Shown here one piece after another: positions 32,567 to 40,609 of a DNA stretch of 43,031 nt. How positions within the stretch are numbered: the first letter of the stretch is position 1; each line of letters opens with the position of its first letter. Made by a program: the position numbers and the translations under genes. Under the pieces are notes generated by a model. The model did no database searches, was not told the origin of the DNA, and saw only the letters and a list, made by a program, of their open reading frames with translations. This stretch comes from an uncultured Dorea sp. (GTDB lineage: Bacteria; Bacillota; Clostridia; Lachnospirales; Lachnospiraceae), in NCBI GenBank assembly GCA_910584095.1, contig CAJTYU010000027.1, positions 1 to 43,031 on the forward strand. Direction: 5' to 3'.

Positions 32567-33342
32567 AAGAAAAGGAAAAGGCTGTTTTGCTGTCGCAGGA
32601 GAAGTTGGCGGAAGGGATATTCAGTATCTGGATTAAAACAAAAGCGGCCGAAGAGGCTGTTCCGGGGCAGTTTATGTCTGTTTATACGGAGGATAGAAGC
32701 AGGCTTCTGCCTAGGCCTCTCAGCATTTGCGAGATAGACGGACGCAGAGGGGCCGTCCGCATAGTGTACCGCGTTACCGGGGAGAATGCCGGAACGAAGC
32801 AGTTTTCGCTTCTGGGCGCGGGAGACTTCATTTCGGTAATGGGTCCTATGGGAAATGGATTTCCGATGGAGAAGGCAAAGGGCAGGAAAACGTTTTTGAT
32901 AGGAGGAGGCATCGGCGTGCCTCCGATTCTGGAGCTGGCGAAGCAGATTGATTGCGAAAGCAGACAGATTATTGTGGGTTACCGTGATAAACATACATTT
33001 CTGCGGGAATCCTTTTCAGAGAACGGGAAGCTCTATATTGCCACGGAGGATGGAAGCGTAGGAACCCGGGGCAATGTGATGGATGCGATTCGCGAGAATG
33101 AACTGGAGGCGGATATTATCTATGCCTGCGGTCCTATGCCTATGTTAAGGGCTGTGAAGGCTTATGCCAAGGAGAGAGGAATCGAATGCTGGATTTCTTT
33201 GGAAGAGAGGATGGCCTGCGGAATCGGAGCATGTCTGGGCTGCGTATGTAAAAGTAAAGAGACGGATTCTCATAGTAATGTAAAGAATAAACGTATCTGT
33301 AAGGATGGGCCTGTATTTTTATCTACGGAGGTGGAAATCTGA
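32560..33342 (+). CDS. pyrK: Dihydroorotate dehydrogenase electron-transfer subunit PyrK
   Basis: PyrK carries FAD and a 2Fe-2S cluster and passes electrons from PyrD to NAD+. The 260-residue subunit has the ferredoxin-reductase fold: FAD-binding RPLSICEID, NAD-site GGGIGVPPILELA, and CGPMPMLRAV. The C-terminal Cys cluster is MACGIGACLGCVC with a fourth Cys in RICKDGPVF. Start ATG 32560 lies within the end of pyrF. Its stop shares one base with the pyrD start. Confidence 0.95.
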   Translation: MLKEKEKAVLLSQEKLAEGIFSIWIKTKAAEEAVPGQFMSVYTEDRSRLLPRPLSICEIDGRRGAVRIVYRVTGENAGTKQFSLLGAGDFISVMGPMGNGFPMEKAKGRKTFLIGGGIGVPPILELAKQIDCESRQIIVGYRDKHTFLRESFSENGKLYIATEDGSVGTRGNVMDAIRENELEADIIYACGPMPMLRAVKAYAKERGIECWISLEERMACGIGACLGCVCKSKETDSHSNVKNKRICKDGPVFLSTEVEI

Positions 33343-34244
33343 TGAATATGACGGTAAATATAGCCGGAGTAGAGTGGAAGAATCCAGTTACGACTGCGTC
33401 GGGAACTTTTGGTTCCGGCGCGGAATTTTCCGAGTACGTAGATTTAAACAGACTGGGCGCAGTGACCACAAAAGGAGTGGCAAATGTGCCGTGGCAAGGA
33501 AATCCCACGCCGAGAGTTGCAGAGGTTTATGGAGGCATGATGAATGCGATTGGATTGCAGAATCCAGGGATTGACTTGTTCTGCAAGAGAGATATTCCAT
33601 TTCTTAAGAGGTATGATACCAGAATTATCGTGAATGTGTGCGGAAAGTCGGAAGAGGATTACTGTGAGGTTGCAGAACGTCTTGCGGAGGAACCGGTGGA
33701 TATGCTGGAAATTAATATTTCCTGTCCCAATGTCAAAGAGGGAGGAATTGCTTTTGGACAGAATCCGCAGGCGGCAGAGAGGATTACCAGAGCGGTGAAG
33801 AGGTATGCAAGACAGCCTGTGATCATGAAGCTCAGTCCTAATGTAACGGATATCGGGGAGATGGCGAGGGCAGTGGAAGCAGGCGGCGCAGATGCGGTAT
33901 CGCTGATTAATACCTTGACCGGTATGAAAATTGATATACATCGGAAAAGTTTTGTTCTGGCCAATCAGACCGGAGGGGTGTCGGGTCCCGCTATACATCC
34001 GGTTGCAGTCCGGATGGTATATCAGGCTGCCAAGGCAGTGAAGCTGCCGATTATCGGCATGGGCGGAATCAGCTGTGCGGAAGACGCCATCGAATTTATT
34101 TTGGCAGGCGCCAGCGCAGTGTCGGTGGGTACGGCGAATTTTCATAATCCGTCGATAACTATGGAGATTGTGAACGGTATCGAAGAATACATGAGACGGC
34201 AAGAGTTTGAAAAGATTACAGATATGGTAGGGATTGTAGATTAA
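33342..34244 (+). CDS. pyrD: Dihydroorotate dehydrogenase, class 1B catalytic subunit
   Basis: PyrD is an FMN (beta/alpha)8 enzyme oxidising dihydroorotate to orotate, coupled to PyrK. The 300-residue subunit has the substrate motif NAIGLQNPG, catalytic Cys in NISCPNVKEGG (class 1B), KLSPNVTD and the FMN phosphate-binding GMGGISCAEDA. The AGGTGGAAATCTG ribosome site lies within the end of pyrK. It closes the pyrimidine cluster; the next gene, 42 bases on, is unrelated. Confidence 0.96.
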   Translation: MNMTVNIAGVEWKNPVTTASGTFGSGAEFSEYVDLNRLGAVTTKGVANVPWQGNPTPRVAEVYGGMMNAIGLQNPGIDLFCKRDIPFLKRYDTRIIVNVCGKSEEDYCEVAERLAEEPVDMLEINISCPNVKEGGIAFGQNPQAAERITRAVKRYARQPVIMKLSPNVTDIGEMARAVEAGGADAVSLINTLTGMKIDIHRKSFVLANQTGGVSGPAIHPVAVRMVYQAAKAVKLPIIGMGGISCAEDAIEFILAGASAVSVGTANFHNPSITMEIVNGIEEYMRRQEFEKITDMVGIVD

Positions 34245-34286
34245 GGTTAAAGGATGAGAGGGCTATGAATACAAGGAGGAGTTAGG

Positions 34287-35171
34287 TTGGAAATTAGAGA
34301 AGGCTATATGCCGTTTTTGGAATATCGGACGTATTACCGGATTGCAGGCAGGAAAAGCGGAAATAAGAAACCGCTGATGCTTCTGCATGGCGGCCCCGGT
34401 TCTACGCACAATTATTTTGAAGTATTGGACCGGCTGGCGGAAGAAGACGGACGGGAGCTTATTATGTATGACCAACTGGGCTGCGGCAATTCTTATGTAG
34501 AGAACCGCCCGGATTTATGGAATGCCGGAGTTTGGATTGAAGAACTGAGATGCTTGAGAAAGCATCTTGGACTGGAGGAGATGCATCTTCTGGGCCAGTC
34601 ATGGGGCGGAATGCTGGCGCTTCAGTATGTGTGTGATTATAAACCGGAAGGATTAAAGAGCATGATCCTTTCGAGTACGCTTCCGGCGTCATGGCTGTGG
34701 GCCAAGGAGCAGCAGAGAATGATTCAGTTTTTGCCGGAAGATATGCAGGAAGCAATAGCAGAGGCAGCAGAATCCGGAGATTACAGCAGCTCAAAATATC
34801 AAGAGGCAGAAGCAGAATATATGCTGCGCCATGCAGCCGGGAAAACTGCGGAGAATGCGCCGGAATGCTTAAAAAGAGAATGCAGATTAGGCAGGGAGTC
34901 TTATGTAACAGGCTGGGGACCGAATGAATTTACGCCTACAGGAACGCTGAAGGATTATGATGTAACGGCGAAGCTTCAGGAAATTGAAGAACCTGCTTTG
35001 ATCATTAGCGGAGGAAACGATCTGTGTACCCCATATGTGGCCAAATATATGTATGATCGGATCCCAGATGCAGAATGGGAGTTGTTTAGAACCTGCCGTC
35101 ATATGTGTTTTGTGGAGGATAATGACAGATATGTTGAGCTGCTAAAGGAATGGATGAACAGATATGATTAA
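34287..35171 (+). CDS. Proline iminopeptidase-like alpha/beta hydrolase
   Basis: This 294-residue alpha/beta hydrolase of peptidase family S33 probably releases N-terminal proline from small peptides. It shows the oxyanion motif HGGPGSTHNYF, nucleophile elbow GQSWGGMLAL, the acid in ISGGNDLCTP and the catalytic His in RHMCFVED near the C-terminus. Start is TTG 34287, seven bases after AAGGAGG; the first in-frame ATG (34308) has no ribosome site and would lose the conserved EIREGYMPFLEY. It precedes another proline-specific peptidase gene. Confidence 0.88.
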   Translation: MEIREGYMPFLEYRTYYRIAGRKSGNKKPLMLLHGGPGSTHNYFEVLDRLAEEDGRELIMYDQLGCGNSYVENRPDLWNAGVWIEELRCLRKHLGLEEMHLLGQSWGGMLALQYVCDYKPEGLKSMILSSTLPASWLWAKEQQRMIQFLPEDMQEAIAEAAESGDYSSSKYQEAEAEYMLRHAAGKTAENAPECLKRECRLGRESYVTGWGPNEFTPTGTLKDYDVTAKLQEIEEPALIISGGNDLCTPYVAKYMYDRIPDAEWELFRTCRHMCFVEDNDRYVELLKEWMNRYD

Positions 35172-35176
35172 AAATG

Positions 35177-35240
35177 TATACCTTAACGAACATTAGCAAT
35201 TCGTTAAGTATACCTTAACGAACATTTGCGGTTCAATAAG
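35177..35240 (+). repeat. Two tandem 32-base repeats with internal dyad
   Basis: Units 35177-35208 and 35209-35240 both begin TATACCTTAACGAACATT. The first contains a perfect dyad, CTTAACGAA (35182-35190) and TTCGTTAAG (35200-35208); the second is degenerate on the right side. They lie between the two peptidase genes, 57 bases before the next start, and look like regulatory sites or a small decayed repeat. Confidence 0.7.
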
Positions 35241-35296
35241 TATAGAGAGACGGATACATAAATACCTGAAATGGATTAGAAGTGGAGGCTAACGTT

Positions 35297-37090
35297 ATGG
35301 ATATTACGGGAAGGGTAGAAGCGCTTCGGAAAATCATGGCGGAGAAAGGAATCGATATTTATATTATTCCTACCGCAGATTTTCATCAGAGCGAATATGT
35401 GGGAGAGCATTTTAAAGCAAGAGAATTTATTACCGGGTTTACCGGTTCGGCGGGTACGGCTGTGATAACTGCAGAAGAGGCGGGGCTTTGGACAGACGGC
35501 AGATATTTTATACAGGCGGCCGCACAGCTTGCCGGTACGCCGGTGGAACTTCGCAAGATGGGGCAGCCAGATGTGCCGGTCATAGAAGAGTATTTAGAAA
35601 AGGCTCTTCCAGAAGGCGGAACTATTGGCTTTGACGGACGCGTGATATCCGTAAAGGAGGGACAGAAGTACGAGAAGCTGGCAGAAGAGAAACATGGGAA
35701 AATACAGTATCAGGAAGATTTGATTGACGCTGTGTGGAAGGAGAGACCCGAGATCTCTGGGAAGCCGGTATTTGCCCTGGGGTTGGAATATGCGGGAGAA
35801 TCTACGGCTGACAAGCTGAAAAGAATCCGGAAAGAGATGGAAAAGCATAATGCAGACGCACATGTGCTGACTACTCTGGATGATATCTGCTGGATGCTGA
35901 ATATACGCGGAGACGATGTGGATTATTTCCCATTGGCGCTGTCCTATGCATTGATTACGAAGGACGGCGTAGAGCTGTATATAGATGAAAATAAGCTGGA
36001 TAAGGCGCTGAAAGAGACTCTTGCGGCAGATGGCGTAAAGCTTCATCCGTATAATGATATTTATGAGGATATAAAAGGCCTTCAGGCAGAATCTTCTCTG
36101 CTGCTGGACGAGTCAAAGCTGAATTATGCGCTTTATAAGAATATTCCAGACAGTATAGGAAAAATTAATAAACGCAATCCGGAGATTTTGTTTAAGGCTG
36201 TCAAAAATGAAGTGGAAATTGCGAATATTCGGAAAGCGCAGATTAAAGACAGCGTTGCCCATGTGCGTTTTATGAAATGGCTGAAGGAGAATGTGGGCAG
36301 AACCCGGATTACAGAGACCAGCGCTTCGGATAAGCTGGATGAATTTCGTATGGAAATGGGGAATTTCTTGAGGCCAAGTTTTGGTCCGATCAGCGCTTTT
36401 GGAGCGCATGCTGCAATGGCGCATTATTCTGCAGTACCCGAAACAGATGCGGAATTGAAAGAAGGGAGCTTCCTTTTGACCGATACCGGAGCAGGCTACT
36501 ATGAAGGATCGACGGATATTACCAGAACCTATGCGTTAGGAGAGGTACCGCAGAAGATGAAGGATGACTTTACGCTGGTGGCAATCAGCAACTTAAGCCT
36601 TGCCAGCGTCAGATTTTTAAAGGGTTCCAGTGGACTGACGCTGGATTATGCGGCAAGAAAACCGTTTTGGGACAGGAATATGGACTTTAACCACGGAACA
36701 GGGCATGGAGTAGGATACCTTCTCAATATTCATGAAGGACCCGTAGGAATCCGATGGAAATACCGTGCCGGAGAGGTTCAGGAACTTGAGGGAGGAATGA
36801 TTCTGACTGATGAACCGGGTATTTATGTCGAAGGTTCTCATGGAATCCGTCTGGAAAATGAACTGTTAGTATGCGAGGGTGAGAAAAATGAATACGGCCA
36901 GTTCATGTATTTTGATGCGGTTACCCTGATTCCGTTTGATCTGGATGCAATTAATCCGGATATGATGACGTCCGGGGAGAAACGTCTGCTGAATGCTTAT
37001 CATGAAAAAGTATATGAAACGCTGATTCCGTACCTTACGGAAGAAGAAAAGGACTGGCTGAAAGTATACACCAGAGCAATAGAAGAATAA
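35297..37090 (+). CDS. Xaa-Pro aminopeptidase (M24B)
   Basis: This 597-residue metallopeptidase cleaves N-terminal residues next to proline. The N-terminal creatinase-like domain (about residues 1-130) and a second middle domain (150-310) precede a pita-bread catalytic domain (about 320-540). Metal ligands are readable: two Asp in DTGAGYYEGSTDITRTY, His in GTGHGVGYLLNIHEGP, Glu in TDEPGIYVEG and Glu in RLENELLV. The long two-N-domain form is typical of Firmicutes cytosolic enzymes. ATG 35297 follows GTGGAGG; the GTG at 35282 is part of that ribosome site. It ends at a strong hairpin. Confidence 0.95.
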   Translation: MDITGRVEALRKIMAEKGIDIYIIPTADFHQSEYVGEHFKAREFITGFTGSAGTAVITAEEAGLWTDGRYFIQAAAQLAGTPVELRKMGQPDVPVIEEYLEKALPEGGTIGFDGRVISVKEGQKYEKLAEEKHGKIQYQEDLIDAVWKERPEISGKPVFALGLEYAGESTADKLKRIRKEMEKHNADAHVLTTLDDICWMLNIRGDDVDYFPLALSYALITKDGVELYIDENKLDKALKETLAADGVKLHPYNDIYEDIKGLQAESSLLLDESKLNYALYKNIPDSIGKINKRNPEILFKAVKNEVEIANIRKAQIKDSVAHVRFMKWLKENVGRTRITETSASDKLDEFRMEMGNFLRPSFGPISAFGAHAAMAHYSAVPETDAELKEGSFLLTDTGAGYYEGSTDITRTYALGEVPQKMKDDFTLVAISNLSLASVRFLKGSSGLTLDYAARKPFWDRNMDFNHGTGHGVGYLLNIHEGPVGIRWKYRAGEVQELEGGMILTDEPGIYVEGSHGIRLENELLVCEGEKNEYGQFMYFDAVTLIPFDLDAINPDMMTSGEKRLLNAYHEKVYETLIPYLTEEEKDWLKVYTRAIEE

Positions 37091-37096
37091 ATGCAA

Positions 37097-37393
37097 ATGT
37101 AAAATCCGCTGTATTGATAAGTTATTCAACACAGCGGATTTTAAACTATTCCATCCATTGGACTAATCCTCCTTTATTCACTTCTTATCTATCTTAAACT
37201 ATTCTTCATAGTGTTCGCAAATTATTCTTTCGATTAAAATGTATTAGCACATTGGACTTTACTTCCTTTTTTAAGATTTTTAAGATAGATGATTTGTTTT
37301 TAAATTCTTAGTACATTGGACTATACCTCGTTTCTTAATATTTTCCGGTTTTTAATTTAACTTTTTGGTGGTCTATCCTCCTTTTCTTTTGTT
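37097..37393 (-). ncRNA. Candidate ~295-nt minus-strand RNA with repeated GGAGG/AGUCCAAUG segments
   Basis: The 527-base gap between two plus-strand genes holds a consensus minus-strand promoter (37400-37428) and a terminator-like hairpin (37101-37142). Between them no ORF exceeds a few codons. Read on the minus strand, purine-rich GAGGATAG, CGAGGTATAG, GGAAGTAAAG and GGAGGATTAG recur; the last three are each followed by AGTCCAATG (plus-strand CATTGGACT at 37314, 37250 and 37156). Arms 37187-37198 and 37279-37290 form a perfect 12-bp stem around one copy. It could be a regulatory RNA exposing GGA motifs (for example to CsrA) or a chain of tiny leader peptides. No known family was recognised. 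Confidence 0.5.
37101..37142. terminator. Bidirectional terminator hairpin after the Xaa-Pro aminopeptidase
   Basis: AAAATCCGCTGT (37101-37112) and ACAGCGGATTTT (37131-37142) are perfectly complementary. On either strand the stem ends in a short T-run. It serves the plus-strand gene ending at 37090 and the candidate minus-strand RNA. Confidence 0.85.
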
Positions 37394-37399
37394 GATATT

Positions 37400-37428
37400 A
37401 TAATATCTCATTATTCAGGAAATGTCAA
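37400..37428 (-). promoter_or_regulatory. Consensus minus-strand promoter in the 37-kb intergenic gap
   Basis: On the minus strand TTGACA (37423-37428), exactly 17 bases, TATTAT (37400-37405). The -10 region lies in a perfect 14-base palindrome GATATTATAATATC (37394-37407), which could be an operator. No minus-strand gene follows before the hairpin at 37101-37142. Confidence 0.7.
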
Positions 37429-37617
37429 TAGAAAAATCAAAAAAAATTAAAATTTCTTGAAAGAAAATAGAAAACAAATATTCTAAAAAGAAATAAATAA
37501 TCCAAATATTTGTACAATAAAGAAAATTCTGATAATTTAAACAAAGTAATCGTTGAAATGTGGAGCAATCCGTGGCATCATAAGATCAATAAATTGTGAT
37601 AACAGGAGGCTGACAGA

Positions 37618-38154
37618 ATGGAAATACAAATTCTAGATTGGATACAAAATCTGCGGACGCCGGCTGGCGATGTACTTATGCCCATGATTACTTCTTTGGG
37701 GAATGTGGGAATCGCTTGGATAATATTGGCGGCTCTGCTTCTCATGATCCGGAGGACAAGAAGAACCGGCGCAGTGCTGGCGGCGGCGTTAGTGCTGGAT
37801 GTAATTCTCTGCAATGGGATTATCAAAAACGCCGTGGCAAGGATGCGTCCTTTTGACAGGAATCCTCTGGCGGAGCTTTTGATTCATAAGCCGCTTGATT
37901 ATTCCTTTCCCTCCGGCCATACGGCGGCATCCTTTGCGGCAGCGTCAGGATTGTATTTTGCGGGTGAGAGGCGTTTGTGGAAGCCGGCTCTTGTACTGGC
38001 GGCGCTGATTGCGTTTTCAAGGCTGTATCTATATGTACATTATCCGACGGATGTGGTCGGAGGAGCCGTCCTAGGTATTTTCTGCGGCTATCTGGCGGAA
38101 AAGATTGTAGAAAGGGTATCAGAGAAGAAAGCTGATAAAGCAGATAAAAAATAA
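37618..38154 (+). CDS. PAP2-family membrane phosphatase
   Basis: This 178-residue integral membrane phosphatase may act on undecaprenyl pyrophosphate or phosphatidic acid. The three PAP2 signature motifs are intact: KNAVARMRP, PSGH (residues about 99-102) and SRLYLYVHYPTD. Five or so membrane segments alternate with short loops, and a Lys-rich C-terminal tail closes it. It has an ACAGGAGG ribosome site and stands alone. The small size and motifs fit BcrC/YodM-type enzymes, but the substrate cannot be assigned from sequence. Confidence 0.92.
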   Translation: MEIQILDWIQNLRTPAGDVLMPMITSLGNVGIAWIILAALLLMIRRTRRTGAVLAAALVLDVILCNGIIKNAVARMRPFDRNPLAELLIHKPLDYSFPSGHTAASFAAASGLYFAGERRLWKPALVLAALIAFSRLYLYVHYPTDVVGGAVLGIFCGYLAEKIVERVSEKKADKADKK

Positions 38155-38185
38155 AAATCTGTAAGGGCAGGAGATTTTGGCGGCC

Positions 38186-39604
38186 TTACTGCCGGCAGAC
38201 CGGCAGTTGAAGCCTTACGATAAATTTACCATTATTTGTTTCAACATCCAATTTACCATTCATGAGCTCTAGCATTTTGCGGACGCTTTTTAATCCAATC
38301 TGCGTACTTTGGATGCGGTCGGATTCCTGACGTACCACATTTGATAAAGTAATGAATAGCTGATTATTTTCAGCAGAGCCGGCGATAATTACCGGTTCTT
38401 TTTTTTCACCGTATTTGATGACGTTAGAAAAGAGATTGTTAAATATTCTTTTCAGCAGAGTTTCATCTCCAAGGAAGGATGTGGAATCCGTAATAACAGT
38501 ATTGTTCAAAGAGTCCGAGTTCAAATGTGCCTGGGGAGCCGTCATATTATCCGGCAGATTCAAGGTTACAGAAAATCCCATCAGTTGAAGGAAATCGGTA
38601 TTTTCTATTAGGTGACGGCACAGGGAATATACAGGAAGCGGCTGAAGATCAGGCGTTTCAGCTTCCTCATATACCAGAGCATATTCAAAGATCCGGTTGG
38701 TCATCTCCCGGATTTCTTCCGTTTTATTCAAACAGCGGTTTAGATATTCCGTCTGCATTTCCGGCGATTGGTTTAATTTTACAATTTCTAAATATCCGTT
38801 CAGAATCGTAAGCGGCGTACGCAGATCGTGTGATAGGGCAGAGATTAAGTCTTGATTTGCTTTGCGGCTTTCCTGTTCGTGCGCGATGGTTTCCTTAAGG
38901 GCCACGCGCATATTGTCTAGCTCATGAGCGAGAATGCCGATTTCGTCCTGCCATAGTCGGGGCATGGGAGCAGATAGATCTCCGCCGGCCAGCTGAAAAA
39001 TATTTTGTTTTAATAGGATGATAGAATTCATCTTCTTATTGACAAAAAATAAGAGGATGGAAATAAATAAAATGACGCAGAAACCAAAACAAAAAAAGAA
39101 ATACGGCGCCATAAAAAAGGTTGGGTGAAGGAATTGCACCATTACCTGCGCATAGCCATTTTTAAATTCTATAGGAATATCATAAAGGGATTCGCCCTGC
39201 CAGTCTGTCCAATAATAGAGTTTGCTAAAGACGGAGGCAGCATGGGTATCGGTATAAAAGGAAGGGATTATTCCTGTCCGGTACAGGCCGTCCTCTAAGC
39301 CGTAGATATTGATGCCGGTATACTCGTCTGCAATTTCAAAAAGAGGCTCCATTGCTTTGATATTCTCAATGTCGTCTTCGGATTCAGGAATATTATATTT
39401 TAGCGCTTCCCTGCGGAACTGAACCCAGAAATCATCGGCGGGGCTGGGAAGGATATGGAACTGGGAGATAGAGTCTTTGAGCAGACCATATAACGGCCAT
39501 CTTTGTCTCCACATGGAATTGTATAGCAGAAAACAGAGCAATCCTGTGATAAAAATCAGCAAGAAAAGCTGGGTTCGTATTTTAATAAGTTTTTGTTTAA
39601 TCAC
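38186..39604 (-). CDS. Membrane sensor histidine kinase, VanS-like
   Basis: The 472-residue kinase has two membrane segments (about residues 9-27 and 167-190) flanking a roughly 135-residue extracytoplasmic sensor. A HAMP region follows, then HisKA with phospho-acceptor H259 in ALSHDLRTPLT, and HATPase_c (NNLFSNVIKYG N-box). The G-box is weak: QIGLKSVRKMLELMNGKL replaces the usual GxGLGL. Its start overlaps the end of the regulator gene by eight bases. A CTGCCGG/CCGGCAG hairpin (38189-38206) lies in its last codons. It converges with the PAP2 gene 31 bases away. The signal is unknown. Confidence 0.9.
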   Translation of the reverse strand: MIKQKLIKIRTQLFLLIFITGLLCFLLYNSMWRQRWPLYGLLKDSISQFHILPSPADDFWVQFRREALKYNIPESEDDIENIKAMEPLFEIADEYTGINIYGLEDGLYRTGIIPSFYTDTHAASVFSKLYYWTDWQGESLYDIPIEFKNGYAQVMVQFLHPTFFMAPYFFFCFGFCVILFISILLFFVNKKMNSIILLKQNIFQLAGGDLSAPMPRLWQDEIGILAHELDNMRVALKETIAHEQESRKANQDLISALSHDLRTPLTILNGYLEIVKLNQSPEMQTEYLNRCLNKTEEIREMTNRIFEYALVYEEAETPDLQPLPVYSLCRHLIENTDFLQLMGFSVTLNLPDNMTAPQAHLNSDSLNNTVITDSTSFLGDETLLKRIFNNLFSNVIKYGEKKEPVIIAGSAENNQLFITLSNVVRQESDRIQSTQIGLKSVRKMLELMNGKLDVETNNGKFIVRLQLPVCRQ

Positions 39605-40328
39605 AGCGGTACCCCTTCCCCCAGATAGTTTTTATTAATTCCGGATTCTTCGGATCCTTTTCGATCTTACGGCGGAGATTACGGATGTGTACCATAATCG
39701 TATTATTCGCACCATAATAGTACGGTTCGTTCCAGACGCTTTCATACAGATGCTCGGCAGAAAAAATTTGGCGGCGGTGAGTGGCTAGGAGTTTCAGCAA
39801 TGCGTATTCAGTGTCAGTAAGCTCTAAAAGCTTCCCATCCCGCCGTACCTCATCTGTCATGGTGTTGATTTCAAGACCATGGCAGCGGATCAGGGAAGAC
39901 GGAGCCGTCTGGAGGGGAGCCGTCTCCTGCGGCTTGCCCTGGTAGATATGATAGCGGCGGATCAGCGCTTTTACCCGTCCAAGCAGTTCTGAGCAGGAAA
40001 AAGGTTTTGCCAGATAATCATCGCCTCCGCTGGAAAATCCAAGCATTTTATCGCTGTCTTTTGTGCGGGCGCTTAGAAACAGAATCGGGGCGTTTGTAAT
40101 TTTGCGGATTTCCAGACAGGTCTGGTATCCGTTTAGTCCCGGCATCATAATATCCAGAATGACAAGGTCGAAAGAAGTTTGCGGCAGCTGCCTAAGAGCT
40201 GTACCGCCATCCGCGGCTTCTGTGACCTGATAGCCTTCGCTGCTTAATAGAATTCGTATGATTTCCCTGATTTCAGGATTGTCATCCACGACTAGGATGT
40301 GAAACGTATTCTGAACTGACATATCCAC
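39597..40328 (-). CDS. OmpR/PhoB-family response regulator
   Basis: The 243-residue regulator pairs with the kinase downstream. The receiver domain has D15/D16, phosphoacceptor D59 in LVILDIMMPGLNG and the Lys in AKPFSC; the winged helix ends in NTIMVHIRNLRRKIEK...IWGKGYRCD. The start is either GTG 40328, with GGAGGG ten bases upstream, or ATG 40322, where the only site (AGGTGG) is too close; I favour GTG. A TATATT -10-like box lies about 40 bases upstream, without an obvious -35. It lies next to the integrated element, 281 bases from the integrase stop. Confidence 0.9.
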   Translation of the reverse strand: MDMSVQNTFHILVVDDNPEIREIIRILLSSEGYQVTEAADGGTALRQLPQTSFDLVILDIMMPGLNGYQTCLEIRKITNAPILFLSARTKDSDKMLGFSSGGDDYLAKPFSCSELLGRVKALIRRYHIYQGKPQETAPLQTAPSSLIRCHGLEINTMTDEVRRDGKLLELTDTEYALLKLLATHRRQIFSAEHLYESVWNEPYYYGANNTIMVHIRNLRRKIEKDPKNPELIKTIWGKGYRCD

Positions 40329-40515
40329 CTGAGAAAAACCCTCCGTTATATAATATAGTCTGTTGTCCGGATTTCCACGCTGCCGGCAGAATGTCTGCTG
40401 TATGTGAAATCCTTATATCCTGATTATACCGAAATTAAAGAAATAATGTGCTTTTCTTAAGAAATCTTTAGATTTTTATTGAACCAGAGATGCTAGAAAA
40501 GTACAAGAAAAACCG

Positions 40516-40538
40516 CTTTGAAACCTTATTTTTCAAGG
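40516..40538. other. Candidate attachment-site region
   Basis: CTTTGAAA (40516-40523) and TTTCAAGG (40531-40538) form an imperfect inverted repeat in the 281-base gap between the regulator gene and the integrase. An attachment site is expected in this gap because the integrase reads towards this edge. The second copy would lie outside the window, so the exact core cannot be set. Nothing else in 40329-40609 is recognisable. Confidence 0.3.
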
Positions 40539-40609
40539 CTTTTGGAAGATATAAGGAGTCATCATAAATAATAGAAAAATGTTAAAAAAAACGAACCGTT
40601 AGCGACACG

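Noticed and set aside
35182..35234. CGAAC...GTTC pairs resembling a LexA/SOS box
   Set aside because: The spacer is seven bases, not the four of Gram-positive LexA boxes, and the second half-site is imperfect.
37141..37340. Tiny ORFs after each GGAGG on the minus strand (two to five codons)
   Set aside because: Too short and not alike in sequence to annotate as genes; kept only as one possible reading of the candidate RNA.
37141..37385. Plus-strand reading of the same gap as an anti-Shine-Dalgarno (CCTCC-rich) small RNA
   Set aside because: I found no plus-strand promoter upstream, and the strong terminator after the aminopeptidase would block read-through; the minus-strand promoter is much better.
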